From Microbacterium testaceum StLB037 (GTDB lineage Bacteria; Actinomycetota; Actinomycetes; Actinomycetales; Microbacteriaceae), in NCBI RefSeq assembly GCF_008763945.1, contig NZ_VTQH01000003.1, positions 248,001 through 312,000 on the forward strand: 64,000 nucleotides of DNA. Direction: 5' to 3'. Positions within the stretch are counted from its first letter, which is position 1. Every line of letters begins with the position of its first letter. The notes beneath the pieces were generated by a model. That model ran no database searches. It saw only the letters and a program-made list of their open reading frames with translations, and was not told where the DNA came from. The position numbers and the translations under genes are program-made. This document shows, one piece after another, positions 1-8,883 of the stretch.

Positions 1-720
1 GCCGCGAGCGAGGTCGACGAGGCCGAGGCCTCCGAGTCGCCCGCCGACGCCGCGGTCGACATCGACGGCGCGGACGCCGACGACATCGACGAAGACGCCG
101 ACCCCTACGAGGCGTTCCGCACCGAGCTGCGCATGCTCCCCGGCAAGTGGTACGTCATCCACTCCTACGCCGGCTTCGAGCGCAAGGTGAAGGCCAACAT
201 CGAGCAGCGCAAGTCGACGCTCGAGGTCGAGGACGACATCTACCAGGTCGAGGTCCCCATGGAGGACGTCGTCGAGATCAAGAACGGCCAGCGCAAGATG
301 GTCAACCGCGTGCGCATCCCCGGCTACGTGCTGGTGCGCATGGACCTCAACGAAGACACCTGGTCGGTCGTGCGTCACACCCCCGGCGTCACCGGCTTCG
401 TGGGCAACGCCCACAACCCGACGCCCCTGCGCTTCGAAGAGGCCTTCAACATGCTGAAGAGCCTCGTCGAGGTCAAGGAGGCCGCTCCCGTCAAGGGCGC
501 CGCCGCCAAGGGCTCGGCCACGACGGCCCGCGTCGTCCCCGCCGAGGTCGACTTCGAGACCGGCGAGACGATCACCATCAAGGAAGGCTCGTTCGCGGGC
601 CTGCCCGGCACGATCAGCGAGATCAAGCCCGAGAGCGGCAAGCTCACCGTGCTCGTGTCGCTCTTCGAGCGCGAGACCCCGGTCGAGCTGTCGTTCGACC
701 AGGTCACCAAGATGATCTGA
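1..720 (+). CDS. nusG: Transcription termination/antitermination protein NusG (5' end outside window)
   Basis: NusG binds RNA polymerase and links it to Rho or the ribosome. The frame is open from the first base, so the true start lies upstream; 239 residues are visible. The first 40 or so are an acidic Asp/Glu/Ala-rich extension typical of actinobacterial NusG. The NGN domain follows ([20 protein letters not shown], then [13 protein letters not shown]), then an Ala/Lys linker and a C-terminal KOW domain ([20 protein letters not shown]). The ATG at 133 is internal: starting there would drop the extension and leave no ribosome binding site. A strong hairpin follows at 739-775. The usual neighbour rplK is displaced 1.5 kb downstream by a DUF559 gene. 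Confidence 0.96.
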   Translation, partial: AASEVDEAEASESPADAAVDIDGADADDIDEDADPYEAFRTELRMLPGKWYVIHSYAGFERKVKANIEQRKSTLEVEDDIYQVEVPMEDVVEIKNGQRKMVNRVRIPGYVLVRMDLNEDTWSVVRHTPGVTGFVGNAHNPTPLRFEEAFNMLKSLVEVKEAAPVKGAAAKGSATTARVVPAEVDFETGETITIKEGSFAGLPGTISEIKPESGKLTVLVSLFERETPVELSFDQVTKMI

Positions 721-738
721 CGCCACCCGCGTCTTTCG

Positions 739-775
739 CGAACGCCCCGCTCGGCCCCGGCCGGCGGGGCGTTCG
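739..775 (+). terminator. Rho-independent-type hairpin after nusG
   Basis: The arms CGAACGCCCCGC (739-750) and GCGGGGCGTTCG (764-775) form a long GC-rich stem just downstream of the nusG stop. The T-run is poor, as is common in actinobacteria. Confidence 0.7.
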
Positions 776-791
776 TCGCTTCCGGGGTCCC

Positions 792-874
792 CCCCCGGCG
801 ATAAACGCTCGCTGCACTGGCAAACGCTTTCAGCGAGCGTTTCTGAGTGCAGTGAGCGTTTATCGCGGGGGAGG
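792..874. repeat. Nested palindrome, family A copy 1
   Basis: An imperfect palindrome of about 80 bp. The outer arms read CGATAAACGCTCGCTGCACT and AGTGCAGTGAGCGTTTATCG. The unit AAACGC occurs at 803 and 822, and its complement GCGTTT at 837 and 856, so each arm holds two direct copies exactly 19 bp apart. The TAA stop codon of the minus-strand DUF559 gene (862-860) lies inside this element. A second copy is at 1941-2022, beyond the other end of the same gene. No T-run follows, so it does not look like a simple terminator. Confidence 0.85.
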
Positions 875-1840
875 GGCGGCGGGGAGCGACCGCGCATTCC
901 GGCCGATGGCGTGCAGACGCGCGGTCTGCGGTCTCCTCACCGGGCGGACGCCCGCAGCGAGAAGCGCGTCTCGCAGCCCGATACCCCGCACAGCGTCCGC
1001 GAAGTCCCACCTCGCCACCGACCACCCGTCCCGTCTGAGGTCGTTCTCGCGTCGTTTCTCGGCTCTCACCGCGCGCCGCGCGTCGTCCATGACGGTTCCG
1101 TACTTTTCCCACCCGTCCGACTCACCGACGACGCGGACATCTGGCCAGGCGAAGTCGCTTCGATAGGTCCGGCCCTCGATGACGTGCGCCCGTTGCAGCT
1201 GAGGCTCCGGGAAGCCCCACCACTCGATCACTGCGCGACTGACGGACTCGCCGACGGACTCCGCACGGGCATCGGCGCGGTCCAGCGCCCAGGGGATGCG
1301 CGCGCGCCCCCGGATGTTGCGTTGCTGAGTCGAAAGCAGCCGCAGTCCGTCGGAGGTGACGGCATCCGGGAACATGCGAAGTGCCGCGTCCACCACCGCG
1401 AGGCCGAAGGCGGCGGGCAGGCACCGGACCAGATCGAGCACGGTGTCATCCGGAGAGGTGATCCGGAGCCCCCCGTGCTCGACGAACGACCGTTCGTCTT
1501 CGCTCGTGTGCACGGTCACGTCTCCGTATCGCAGCGACCGTGAACGCCGCTCATCGAAGATGTGCACGTCGCGGGGGTGCCCGAAGAGGGGTAGTCCCCA
1601 TAAAGCGGCCGCGGACTCGTGCGAGAAGACTGCGTCCGGTCGAGCGTGGGCCAGTGCATGCACGCGAATGAGATATCGTTCCCACTCCGCCGCCCCCTCC
1701 CACCGTGCTCGAGAGGTGTAGACGCCTTTGCGAACCCGGAGCGCCGTGTCGCTCAGCTCGAGATGAAGCCCCGTCGCTCGAGCGTCGCGCGCGTGGATGA
1801 GGGGCGATGGACTGGGTGCCAGTTCGGTCGACGTGAGCAT
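860..1840 (-). CDS. AbiEi-like / DUF559 (PD-(D/E)XK nuclease-like) protein 1
   Basis: 326 residues, ATG start at 1840. The N-terminal half resembles the AbiEi antitoxin-type fold ([13 protein letters not shown] near 35, [16 protein letters not shown] near 72). The C-terminal part matches the DUF559/Vsr-like nuclease pattern: VGESVSR (E198), [20 protein letters not shown] (D229, E240, D242, K246), then [18 protein letters not shown] (261-278). The usual DUF559 histidine after DG is replaced by Lys. The gene lies between nusG and rplK, genes that are normally adjacent, and points against them. Family A palindromes bracket it (792-874 and 1941-2022), and the downstream one supplies the stop codon. 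DNA binding and cleavage are inferred from the fold. It is annotated in many actinobacteria only as a hypothetical or endonuclease-domain protein. Confidence 0.85.
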   Translation of the reverse strand: MLTSTELAPSPSPLIHARDARATGLHLELSDTALRVRKGVYTSRARWEGAAEWERYLIRVHALAHARPDAVFSHESAAALWGLPLFGHPRDVHIFDERRSRSLRYGDVTVHTSEDERSFVEHGGLRITSPDDTVLDLVRCLPAAFGLAVVDAALRMFPDAVTSDGLRLLSTQQRNIRGRARIPWALDRADARAESVGESVSRAVIEWWGFPEPQLQRAHVIEGRTYRSDFAWPDVRVVGESDGWEKYGTVMDDARRAVRAEKRRENDLRRDGWSVARWDFADAVRGIGLRDALLAAGVRPVRRPQTARLHAIGRNARSLPAAPPPR

Positions 1841-1940
1841 CCCGCCATCGTCGAGGTGTCTGGCACGCGAGAGCGGCCATTCCGGGCCGATTGTGGACGG
1901 CCCCGGTCGCCCGGCATCTGTGGAGGAGTTCCCCCGGCCG

Positions 1941-2022
1941 CCCCTCGGCGATAAACGCGCGCTGCACTGGCAAACGCCCTCCGCGAGCGTTTCTCAGTGC
2001 AGTAAGCGTTTATCGCGGGGTG
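1941..2022. repeat. Nested palindrome, family A copy 2
   Basis: Nearly identical to the element at 792-874. AAACGC occurs at 1953 and 1972, GCGTTT at 1987 and 2006, again 19 bp apart within each arm and with the same 15-bp inner distance. It lies about 100 bp upstream of the DUF559 gene start. I see nothing else recognisable in 1841-1940. The two copies are direct repeats 1,150 bp apart enclosing the gene. Confidence 0.85.
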
Positions 2023-2111
2023 GAGGAGCCGCGCGCGCAGTAAGCCAGAGCGGGGAACGGAGGCGAGACGGGGCGAAGAGGGCGCGGGATGCCGGGACGC
2101 CCGGCGTCGCG

Positions 2112-2219
2112 TACAATGGCAAGGTTGCGTGCGTCAGTGCGCAACGACCGCTGTCCGGAACCGCCGGGCGTGCGGGAGAGAGGGAGCCGCGAGGTTCCCG
2201 CTCGAGAGAGGAAAAGGAT
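2112..2219 (+). promoter_or_regulatory. Candidate rplK-rplA promoter and 5' leader
   Basis: TACAAT at 2112-2117 is a good -10 hexamer, although no convincing -35 is visible. The presumed leader holds a hairpin with arms GTTGCG (2124-2129) and CGCAAC (2140-2145). L1 represses L11-L1 operons by binding leader RNA in other bacteria. Whether this hairpin is such a site is not shown by the sequence alone. Confidence 0.4.
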
Positions 2220-2651
2220 ATGGCACCCAAGAAAAAGGTGACCGGCCTGATCAAGCTCCAGATCAAGGCGGGCGCGGCCAACCCCGCGCCGCCGATCGGT
2301 CCGGCGCTCGGTCAGCACGGCGTCAACATCATGGAGTTCTGCAAGGCGTACAACGCGGCGACCGAGGCCCAGCGCGGCAACGTCATCCCCGTCGAGATCA
2401 CCGTCTACGAGGACCGCAGCTTCACGTTCATCCTGAAGACGCCCCCCGCTGCAGAGCTCATCAAGAAGGCCGCCGGTCTCGCGAAGGGCTCGCCCACGCC
2501 GCACACCACCAAGGTCGGCAAGCTGACCAAGGAGCAGGTCCGCGAGATCGCCACGACGAAGCAGCCCGACCTGAACGCGAACGACATCGAGGCCGCCTCG
2601 AAGATCATCGCCGGTACCGCCCGTTCCATGGGCATCACGGTCGAGGACTGA
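2220..2651 (+). CDS. rplK: 50S ribosomal protein L11
   Basis: 143 residues, full length for L11. It binds 23S rRNA at the GTPase-associated centre. The N-terminal L11 signature [20 protein letters not shown] is present, followed by the C-terminal RNA-binding domain with [10 protein letters not shown]. The ATG at 2220 is preceded by a purine-rich AGAGAGG at a plausible distance, so in-frame codons further upstream are not needed. rplA follows after 11 bp, forming the usual L11-L1 operon. Confidence 0.98.
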   Translation: MAPKKKVTGLIKLQIKAGAANPAPPIGPALGQHGVNIMEFCKAYNAATEAQRGNVIPVEITVYEDRSFTFILKTPPAAELIKKAAGLAKGSPTPHTTKVGKLTKEQVREIATTKQPDLNANDIEAASKIIAGTARSMGITVED

Positions 2652-2662
2652 GGGAGATAACA

Positions 2663-3355
2663 ATGGCTACCAAGTCCAAGGCATTCCGCGCCGCTGCTGA
2701 GAAGATCGCGGCCGACACGTTCTACACCCCGACCGAGGCGGTGACCCTCGCGAAGGAGACCGGCTCGAAGAAGTTCGACTCGACCGTCGAGGTCGCGCTG
2801 AAGCTCTCGGTCGACCCCCGCAAGGCCGACCAGATGGTCCGCGGCACGGTCATCCTGCCCCACGGCACGGGTAAGACCGCGCGCGTCATCGTCTTCGCCA
2901 ACGGCGCCGCGGCCGAGGCCGCTCTCGCCGCCGGTGCCGACGAGGTCGGTGGCACCGAGCTCATCGAGAAGGTCGCCGGCGGCTACACCGCGTTCGACGC
3001 GGCCGTCGCCACCCCCGAGCTCATGGGCCAGGTCGGTCGCCTCGGTAAGGTCCTCGGACCCCGCGGCCTCATGCCGAACCCCAAGACCGGCACCGTGACC
3101 CCCAACCCGGCCAAGGCCGTCGAGGAGATCAAGGGCGGAAAGATCGAGTTCCGCGTCGACAAGCACGCCAACGTGCACTTCGTCGTCGGCAAGGCCTCGT
3201 TCTCGGCCGAGCAGCTCGACGAGAACCTGAAGGCTGCGCTCGAGGAGATCGTTCGCCTCAAGCCGTCCAGCTCGAAGGGCCGTTACATCCAGAAGGGCGC
3301 CGTCTCGACCACCTTCGGTCCCGGCATCCCGCTGGACGTCAACTCCATCGTCTGA
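2663..3355 (+). CDS. rplA: 50S ribosomal protein L1
   Basis: 230 residues, normal length. L1 forms the mobile stalk at the ribosomal E site and commonly autoregulates its operon. The signature [15 protein letters not shown] lies near residue 132. The ATG at 2663 is preceded by GAGGGAGATAACA. It ends in a strong terminator at 3369-3401. In many bacteria rplJ-rplL would follow directly; here they lie 11.8 kb away. Confidence 0.98.
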   Translation: MATKSKAFRAAAEKIAADTFYTPTEAVTLAKETGSKKFDSTVEVALKLSVDPRKADQMVRGTVILPHGTGKTARVIVFANGAAAEAALAAGADEVGGTELIEKVAGGYTAFDAAVATPELMGQVGRLGKVLGPRGLMPNPKTGTVTPNPAKAVEEIKGGKIEFRVDKHANVHFVVGKASFSAEQLDENLKAALEEIVRLKPSSSKGRYIQKGAVSTTFGPGIPLDVNSIV

Positions 3356-3368
3356 CATCCGTCACCGG

Positions 3369-3401
3369 AAGCCCCGCCGCGCCTCATGCCGGCGGGGCTT
3401 T
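3369..3401 (+). terminator. Terminator of the rplK-rplA operon
   Basis: The arms AAGCCCCGCCG and CGGCGGGGCTTT form a stem with a loop of about 10 nt, ending in a short T-run just after the rplA stop. Confidence 0.85.
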
Positions 3402-3547
3402 CGCGTTCCCGGGGCGGCGCCCCGGCTGCACGATCGTGCAATACGGCGTCATGCGGGAAGAGCACACCGCCGGAGCGTGTTCTGCTGGAGGGTACGCCTG
3501 CACCGCGTGCCCCCCCTTCCACCTCCCCACACATGTCTGGAACAGCT

Positions 3548-4351
3548 ATGCCCCGTCGCCGTCTGACCGTCCTCGCCGCCACCCTGGGCCTGAGCGCCCT
3601 CGCGCTGACCGCCTGCAGCGGCGGCTCCTCCGCGGCGAACCCCGATGCCGGGAGCGACCTCGGCCTGATCTCCGGCGGCACGCTCACCGTAGCCACCGAG
3701 GGCACCTACCGCCCCTTCTCGTACCACGAGGGTGCGGGTGAGCTCACCGGCTTCGACGTCGAGATCGCCAAGGCGGTCGCCGACAAGCTCGGCCTGCAGG
3801 TGAAGTTCCAGGAGACCCAGTGGGACGCGATCTTCGCCGGGCTGGACGCCGGCCGCTTCGACGTCATCGCCAACCAGGTCTCGATCAACCCCGACCGTCA
3901 GGCGAAGTACACCTTCAGCTCGCCGTACACCGTCTCGCGCGGTGTCATCGTGACGACCGACGGCAACGACGCCATCTCGAGCTTCGCCGACCTGGCGGGC
4001 AAGACCACCGCCCAGTCGCTCACGAGCAACTGGTACGAGCTCGCGACCTCGAGCGGAGCCCAGGTCGAGGCCGTCGAGGGATGGGCCCAGGCCGTCGCGC
4101 TGCTCAAGCAGGGGCGCGTCGACGCCACGGTCAACGACCAGCTCACGTACCTCGACTACGAGAAGACCAACAGCCCCACGGGCCTGAAGATCGCCGCCAC
4201 GACGGAGGACTCCTCCGAGAGCGCCTTCGCCTTCAAGAAGGGCCAGGACAAGCTGGCGGATGCCGTGGACGGAGCGCTCGAAGAGCTTCGGGCCGACGGA
4301 ACTCTCGCCTCGATCAGCGACAAGTACTTCGGGGCCGACGTCACGAAGTAA
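3548..4351 (+). CDS. Polar amino-acid / cystine-type ABC transporter substrate-binding lipoprotein
   Basis: 267 residues of the SBP_bac_3 family. It starts with a lipoprotein signal whose lipobox is LTAC (Cys23). The mature protein carries typical family segments: GTYRPFSYHEGAGELTGFDVEIAKA, TQWDAIFAGLDAGRFDVIANQ, SPYTVSRGVIV and a C-terminal SISDKYFG. It should capture an amino acid outside the membrane and deliver it to the permease at 4440. Cystine or a similar polar amino acid is the best guess from family resemblance. An alternative ATG at 3533 would add five residues; neither start has a clear Shine-Dalgarno. A paired palindrome separates it from the permease, which fits higher expression of the binding protein. 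Confidence 0.92.
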   Translation: MPRRRLTVLAATLGLSALALTACSGGSSAANPDAGSDLGLISGGTLTVATEGTYRPFSYHEGAGELTGFDVEIAKAVADKLGLQVKFQETQWDAIFAGLDAGRFDVIANQVSINPDRQAKYTFSSPYTVSRGVIVTTDGNDAISSFADLAGKTTAQSLTSNWYELATSSGAQVEAVEGWAQAVALLKQGRVDATVNDQLTYLDYEKTNSPTGLKIAATTEDSSESAFAFKKGQDKLADAVDGALEELRADGTLASISDKYFGADVTK

Positions 4352-4370
4352 GCACCCGGTGTAAAGCCCC

Positions 4371-4417
4371 GCGGATCATCCGCCCGCCCGCCCTAGCGTG
4401 GGAGGCGGATGATCCGC
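4371..4417 (+). promoter_or_regulatory. Paired 13-bp palindromes / intercistronic hairpin
   Basis: GCGGATCATCCGCC (4371-4384) and its exact complement GGCGGATGATCCGC (4404-4417) flank a 19-nt loop. Each arm is itself a palindrome (GCGGAT-N-ATCCGC). It could be an RNA hairpin that protects the binding-protein message and lowers permease expression, or two operator half-sites for a repressor. Confidence 0.6.
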
Positions 4418-4439
4418 TGGCGTGTGAGGAAGGAGGGCC

Positions 4440-5105
4440 ATGAACGACATCTGGACGCTGCTCGTCGACTCGTTCTGGCCGATGGTGCTGGCCGGAATCA
4501 CGGGGACGATCCCGCTGTCCCTGGCGTCGTTCGCGATCGGTCTCGTGATCGCGCTGGGCATGGCCCTGCTGCGGCTGTCTCGGAACGTGGTGCTGTCGGG
4601 CGTGGCCCGGTTCTACATCTCGATCATCCGGGGCACGCCCCTGCTGGTGCAGCTGTTCGTGATCTTCTACGGGCTGCCGTCGCTGGGCCTGACCATCGAC
4701 CCGTTCCCCGCGGCCGTCATCGCGTTCTCGCTGAACGTCGGCGGGTACGCCGCCGAGGTCATCCGCGCGGCGATCCTGTCGGTGCCCCGCGGGCAGTGGG
4801 AGGCGGCGCACACCGTGGGCCTCTCGCGCCGCAAGACGCTGACGCGCATCATCCTGCCGCAGGCGGCTCGCGTCTCGGTGCCGCCCCTGTCGAACACGTT
4901 CATCTCGCTCGTGAAGGACAGCTCGCTGGCATCCCTCATCCTCGTCACCGAGCTCTTCCGCCAGGCGCAGGCCATCGCCGCCTTCTCGTACGAGTTCATG
5001 GCGGTGTACCTCGAGGCCGCGCTCATCTATTGGTTGTTCTGCCTCGTGCTGTCGTTCGGGCAGAACGCCCTGGAAAAGAGGCTGGATCGCCATGTCGCCC
5101 ACTGA
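4440..5105 (+). CDS. Amino-acid ABC transporter permease
   Basis: 221 residues, the usual length for a HisMQ-type permease with about five membrane helices. The cytoplasmic EAA-type loop that contacts the ATPase is visible ([20 protein letters not shown]). The ATG at 4440 follows the Shine-Dalgarno GAAGGAGGG. Its 3' end overlaps the ATPase gene by 14 bp, so translation is probably coupled. It acts with the lipoprotein at 3548 and the ATPase at 5092. Confidence 0.94.
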   Translation: MNDIWTLLVDSFWPMVLAGITGTIPLSLASFAIGLVIALGMALLRLSRNVVLSGVARFYISIIRGTPLLVQLFVIFYGLPSLGLTIDPFPAAVIAFSLNVGGYAAEVIRAAILSVPRGQWEAAHTVGLSRRKTLTRIILPQAARVSVPPLSNTFISLVKDSSLASLILVTELFRQAQAIAAFSYEFMAVYLEAALIYWLFCLVLSFGQNALEKRLDRHVAH

Positions 5106-5880
5106 CTCCGCCCCGCTGCTCGCCGTCTCGGGGCTGCAGAAGAGCTTCGGCACGAACCGCGTGCTCGACGGCGTCGACCTCGAGGTGCGCCGCGGGGATG
5201 TGCTCGTGCTGATCGGGCCCTCGGGTTCGGGCAAGACCACGGTTCTGCGCTGCCTGAACGGCCTCGAGACCCCGGATGCCGGCGTGGTCGCGTTCGACGG
5301 AGGGCCGGTGGTCGACTTCGCCGGGAAGGTGTCGAAAGCCGACCGCACCGGGCTGCGCGATCGCTCGGCGATGGTGTTCCAGCACCACAACCTCTTCCCG
5401 CACCTCACGGTCATTCAGAACGTCATCGAGGGGCCGATCCAGGCGCACGGCGTCGCCAAGGCCGAGGCCATCGCTCGCGCCGAGACCCTGCTGGCGCGCG
5501 TCGGCCTGTCGGAGAAGCGCGACGCCTACCCGTCGGAGCTCTCCGGCGGCCAGCAGCAGCGCGTCGGTATCGTGCGCGCCCTCGCCCTGCAGCCCTCGCT
5601 CCTGCTGTTCGATGAGCCGACCAGTGCTCTCGACCCGGAGCTCGTGGGCGAGGTCCTCACGGTGCTGCGCGAACTCGCGAACGAGGGCTGGACGATGGTG
5701 ATCGTCACGCACGAGCTCGGCTTCGCCCGCGAGGTCGCCGACGAGGTGCTGTTCTTCGACGAGGGAGTGATCGTCGAGCGCGGGGCCCCGTCCGAGCTGC
5801 TGCGTCAGCCGAAGAAGGAGCGCACGCAGCGCTTCCTCAACCGGCTACTGCGTCCGCTCGAGGGGCCGGACCCGGAGTAA
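5092..5880 (+). CDS. Amino-acid ABC transporter ATP-binding protein
   Basis: 262 residues of the GlnQ/HisP type. Walker A GPSGSGKT lies at 42-49, the signature LSGGQQQR near 150 and Walker B LLLFDEP near 171, followed by a switch histidine (THELGFA). It overlaps the permease gene and completes a binding protein-permease-ATPase importer. The insert after Walker A ([20 protein letters not shown]) is slightly longer than in GlnQ and resembles cystine-importer ATPases (TcyN/YecC-like). That resemblance supports but does not prove the substrate. Confidence 0.94.
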   Translation: MSPTDSAPLLAVSGLQKSFGTNRVLDGVDLEVRRGDVLVLIGPSGSGKTTVLRCLNGLETPDAGVVAFDGGPVVDFAGKVSKADRTGLRDRSAMVFQHHNLFPHLTVIQNVIEGPIQAHGVAKAEAIARAETLLARVGLSEKRDAYPSELSGGQQQRVGIVRALALQPSLLLFDEPTSALDPELVGEVLTVLRELANEGWTMVIVTHELGFAREVADEVLFFDEGVIVERGAPSELLRQPKKERTQRFLNRLLRPLEGPDPE

Positions 5881-5904
5881 TCGCGCCCGCAGTAGCGTCG
5901 AGGT

Positions 5905-6948
5905 ATGAGCCGCCTCGAGAATCTCCTCGGCATCGACGTGCCGATCGTCCTGGGCCCTTTCGGCGGGCTGTCGTCCGTCGCCCTGACCGCCGCCGTCAGC
6001 GACGGGGGAGGGCTCGGGTCGTTCGGCCTGTACGGCTACACGCCCGAGCGCATCCGCGACACGGTGGCGCAGCTGCGCGCCGCCACCTCGCGGCCCGTCG
6101 CCGTGAACCTCTGGCTCCCGCGCGGTGACGAGGTCGCCCCGGCCGACCTCGACGTGCGGCCGTTCCTCGACGCCGCGGCTCCGCTGTTCGCCGCGGCCGG
6201 GGTCGAGGCCCCCGTGCCCCCGGCGGCGTTCCTCCCTCCGATCGCCGACCAGCTCGACGCCGTGTTCGAGGCCCGGCCCGACGTGCTGAGCGTCGTCTTC
6301 GGAATCCCGGATGCCGACACCCTCGCGGCGGCGCGAGATCACGGCATCCGCGTCATCGGCACCGCCACCTCGGTCGCCGAGGCCGTCGCGCTCGAGGACG
6401 CGGGGGTCGATGCCGTCGTCGCCACCGGGTCGGAGGCGGGCGGCCACCGCGTGTCGTTCCTGTGCGAGCCCTCGGCCTCGCTCGTCGGGACGTTCGCCCT
6501 GGTGCCGCAGGTGGTCGACGCCGTCGGCATCCCCGTCATCGCCGCGGGCGGGATCGCCGATCGGCGCGGGGTCGCGGCCGCCCTGGCCCTCGGCGCCGAG
6601 GGCGTTCAGGTCGGGACGGCGTTCCTGTGCACCCGTCAGTCGGCGGCGACCGCGGCCCACCGAGACGCCATCGGCCGGGCGGCGGACACCGACACGGTGC
6701 TGACCCGGGCGATGAGCGGGCGGTTGGCGCGTGGCATCCCGAACCGGGCGATGCGCGAGATCGAGGCGTCGGGCATGATCGCCCCCTTCCCGGCGCAGAA
6801 CTGGCTGACCGGGGTGTTCCGTGCCGCGGCGACCGCGAGCGGCGACGCCGAGCTGGTGTCGATGTGGGCGGGTCAGGCGGCAGCGTTGTCGCGATACGAC
6901 GCCGCCGCCGACGTCCTCGCCGAGTTGCGGGCCGGCCTCCCGGTCTGA
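5905..6948 (+). CDS. Nitronate monooxygenase / 2-nitropropane dioxygenase-like FMN enzyme
   Basis: 347 residues with a TIM-barrel FMN fold. The N-terminus IDVPIVLGPFGGLSSVALTAAVSDGGGLGSFG is typical of the family. GSEAGGH near residue 175 and AAGGIADRRGVAAALALGAEGVQVGTAFL near 213-241 are the FMN phosphate-binding segments. Such enzymes oxidise alkyl nitronates such as propionate-3-nitronate; some relatives are enoyl reductases. It is probably transcribed alone: only 24 bp separate it from the importer, but it has no evident functional link. It ends tail-to-tail with acyP. Confidence 0.9.
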   Translation: MSRLENLLGIDVPIVLGPFGGLSSVALTAAVSDGGGLGSFGLYGYTPERIRDTVAQLRAATSRPVAVNLWLPRGDEVAPADLDVRPFLDAAAPLFAAAGVEAPVPPAAFLPPIADQLDAVFEARPDVLSVVFGIPDADTLAAARDHGIRVIGTATSVAEAVALEDAGVDAVVATGSEAGGHRVSFLCEPSASLVGTFALVPQVVDAVGIPVIAAGGIADRRGVAAALALGAEGVQVGTAFLCTRQSAATAAHRDAIGRAADTDTVLTRAMSGRLARGIPNRAMREIEASGMIAPFPAQNWLTGVFRAAATASGDAELVSMWAGQAAALSRYDAAADVLAELRAGLPV

Positions 6949-6949
6949 T

Positions 6950-7225
6950 CTAGACCGTGTCGCGGATCTCGAATCCGGATGCCGTCTCCCCGGTGCCCTC
7001 GACGACGTCGACCTCGTCGACGCGGGCCCCGGGCGGGCCGTCGTGCGCCCAGGCGATCGCGGCCTCGACGTCGTCGGGGTCTCCCGCGAGGAAGGCCTCC
7101 ACCGACCCGTCGCGGCGATTGCGCACCCAGCCGTCGACCCCCAGACGCTCGGCCTCGCTTCGCAGGGAGTATCGGAAGCCGACTCCCTGCACGCGGCCCG
7201 TCACCGTCATCGTCACCGTTCGCAT
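6950..7225 (-). CDS. acyP: Acylphosphatase
   Basis: 91 residues, the classical size. It hydrolyses carboxyl-phosphate bonds of acylphosphates. The signature VQGVGFR spans 12-18 with the catalytic Arg18, and the second catalytic residue Asn36 sits in DGWVRNRRDGSVEAF. The ATG at 7225 is the only start that gives a family-length protein; the frame stays open far upstream, but that is a coding shadow. Confidence 0.96.
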   Translation of the reverse strand: MRTVTMTVTGRVQGVGFRYSLRSEAERLGVDGWVRNRRDGSVEAFLAGDPDDVEAAIAWAHDGPPGARVDEVDVVEGTGETASGFEIRDTV

Positions 7226-7263
7226 CGGGCCATTCTCCCGAACACGGGCAGCCGGGCGCGAGC

Positions 7264-7923
7264 TCAGTGCGGCAGCACCAGGGATAGCGCGATCGCGAAC
7301 ATGACCACGGCGATGACACCGTCGAGGATGCGCCAGGCGCGCGGGGTGTCGAGCCAGCGGCCGAGGAAGCGCGCACCGTAGCCGAGGGCCGAGAACCAGA
7401 CCAGGCTCGCCACGCACGCGCCGAGCGCGAACGCCCAGCGGCCGTCGCCGTGGGTCGACGCGACCGAGCCGAGCAGGAACACCGTGTCGAGGTACACGTG
7501 CGGGTTGAGCCAGGTGAGGGCGAGACAGGTCAGCACGGTGGCGGTCAGGGTCGTGCGCGTCGGACGCGTCTGGACGGTCGTGCGTCCGGCGTCCGGGGTC
7601 GAGACGGAGGCCGGTGCGTCGAGGTGCAGCGTCGCCCCGCTCGGGCGCAGCGCACGGCGCGCGGCGAGCAGGCCGTAGCCGACGAGGAACGCGGCCCCCG
7701 CCCACCGCACGACCACGATGAGCCACGGCACCGCCTGCAGGACGAGGCCGATGCCCGAGACCCCGAGCAGGATGAGGATCGCGTCGGAGACCGCGCACAC
7801 CGCGACGACCGCCAGAAGGTGCTCGCGCCGCACGCCCTGCCGCAGGACGAAGAGGTTCTGCGCGCCGATGGCGACGATGAGCGAGAAACCGAGGCCGAGG
7901 CCGGCGAGCAGGGAGGGGAGCAC
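7264..7923 (-). CDS. lysE: LysE/ArgO-family basic amino-acid exporter
   Basis: 219 residues with about six hydrophobic helices. The N-terminus GLGLGFSLIVAIGAQNLFVLRQG is diagnostic of LysE/ArgO, which export excess lysine and arginine. The start is a GTG at 7923. It is transcribed divergently from the LysG-type regulator at 7994, the standard lysE-lysG arrangement. In Corynebacterium, LysG activates lysE in response to intracellular basic amino acids; the same control is expected here. Confidence 0.93.
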   Translation of the reverse strand: MLPSLLAGLGLGFSLIVAIGAQNLFVLRQGVRREHLLAVVAVCAVSDAILILLGVSGIGLVLQAVPWLIVVVRWAGAAFLVGYGLLAARRALRPSGATLHLDAPASVSTPDAGRTTVQTRPTRTTLTATVLTCLALTWLNPHVYLDTVFLLGSVASTHGDGRWAFALGACVASLVWFSALGYGARFLGRWLDTPRAWRILDGVIAVVMFAIALSLVLPH

Positions 7924-7993
7924 GATGTCGACGATAGGGAGCGACGCACCTCAAGACCAGCTCATGATTCTGCAGGACCATTAGCATTCCTTC
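7924..7993. promoter_or_regulatory. Divergent lysE-lysG control region
   Basis: Seventy base pairs separate the two divergent starts. It is more AT-rich than its surroundings (CATGATTCTGC, CCATTAGCATTCC) and must hold both promoters and the LysR-type site. I cannot fix the exact operator. Confidence 0.5.
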
Positions 7994-8881
7994 ATGCCCG
8001 TTCCTTTCGATCTCGCCCGCACGCTCGCCGTGGTCGTCGAGGAGGGGACGCTGGATGCCGCGGCCCGCCGGCTGCACATCACCCCCTCCGCGGTGAGTCA
8101 ACGCATCCGGGCATTGGAGGACCAGCTCGGACGCGTGGTCCTCGTGCGCAGCAAGCCCGTGAGCGCGACCGAGGCCGGCGACGCCGTGGTGCGCCTGGCC
8201 CGTCAGCTCGCGCTGCTCGAGCACGACGCCCTCGCCGCGATCGGCGCGGAGGGCGGGGCCGTGGCATCCGTCCCGCTGGCCGTGAACGCGGACTCCCTGG
8301 CGACGTGGTTCCTGCCGCCCCTCGCGCGGGTGGCGCAGCGCCGGGCGGTCGTGTTCGACCTGCACCGCGACGACCAGGACTTCACCGCGGGACTGCTCGA
8401 GTCGGGGACCGTCATGGCCGCGGTCACCTCGCGAGAGGCGCCCGTTGCGGGATGCCGCGTGCGCCGGCTCGGCGTGCTGCGCTACGAGGCCGTGGCCACC
8501 GCCGCCTTCGTCGCGCGTTGGTTCGCCGACGGGGTCGGCGCCGGGGCGCTGAGCGTCGCTCCGGTGGTCGACTTCGACCGGCGCGACGACCTGCAGACGC
8601 GGTGGTTGGCGCGCCGGGGAGTGCCGGCCGCAGCTCCACCCCGGCACCGGGTCCCGGCATCCCAGGACTTCGCCACGGCGGTCGAACTGGGCCTGGGGTG
8701 GGGGCTGCTGCCGGGGTTCCAGTCGGCGGCGGCCCTCGACTCGGGCGAGCTCGTGCGGCTCGGAGACGATCCGATCGACGTTCCGCTCTACTGGCAGCAG
8801 TGGAACCTCACGTCGCCGCTGCTCGACGAGGTGGCCGACGAGATCGTCGACGAGGGCAGACGCATGCTCGCCGTCGGGTGA
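7994..8881 (+). CDS. lysG: LysR-family regulator, LysG/ArgP type
   Basis: 295 residues. The N-terminal winged helix-turn-helix (GTLDAAARRLHITPSAVSQRIRALEDQLG) matches the LysG/ArgP branch, and a periplasmic-binding-like effector domain follows. It is divergent from lysE with a 70-bp gap, so it is the presumed activator of the exporter with lysine or arginine as co-inducer. Start ATG at 7994. Confidence 0.93.
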   Translation: MPVPFDLARTLAVVVEEGTLDAAARRLHITPSAVSQRIRALEDQLGRVVLVRSKPVSATEAGDAVVRLARQLALLEHDALAAIGAEGGAVASVPLAVNADSLATWFLPPLARVAQRRAVVFDLHRDDQDFTAGLLESGTVMAAVTSREAPVAGCRVRRLGVLRYEAVATAAFVARWFADGVGAGALSVAPVVDFDRRDDLQTRWLARRGVPAAAPPRHRVPASQDFATAVELGLGWGLLPGFQSAAALDSGELVRLGDDPIDVPLYWQQWNLTSPLLDEVADEIVDEGRRMLAVG

Positions 8882-8883
8882 GC

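Noticed and set aside
739..874. Family A palindrome as a second nusG terminator
   Set aside because: A strong terminator already ends nusG at 739-775, the palindrome has no T-run, and a copy lies upstream of the DUF559 gene where no transcript needs to end.
860..1840. Classical AbiE type IV toxin-antitoxin system
   Set aside because: Only an AbiEi-like N-terminal domain is present; no AbiEii-type nucleotidyltransferase toxin gene is next to either DUF559 gene, and both carry a C-terminal nuclease-like domain instead.
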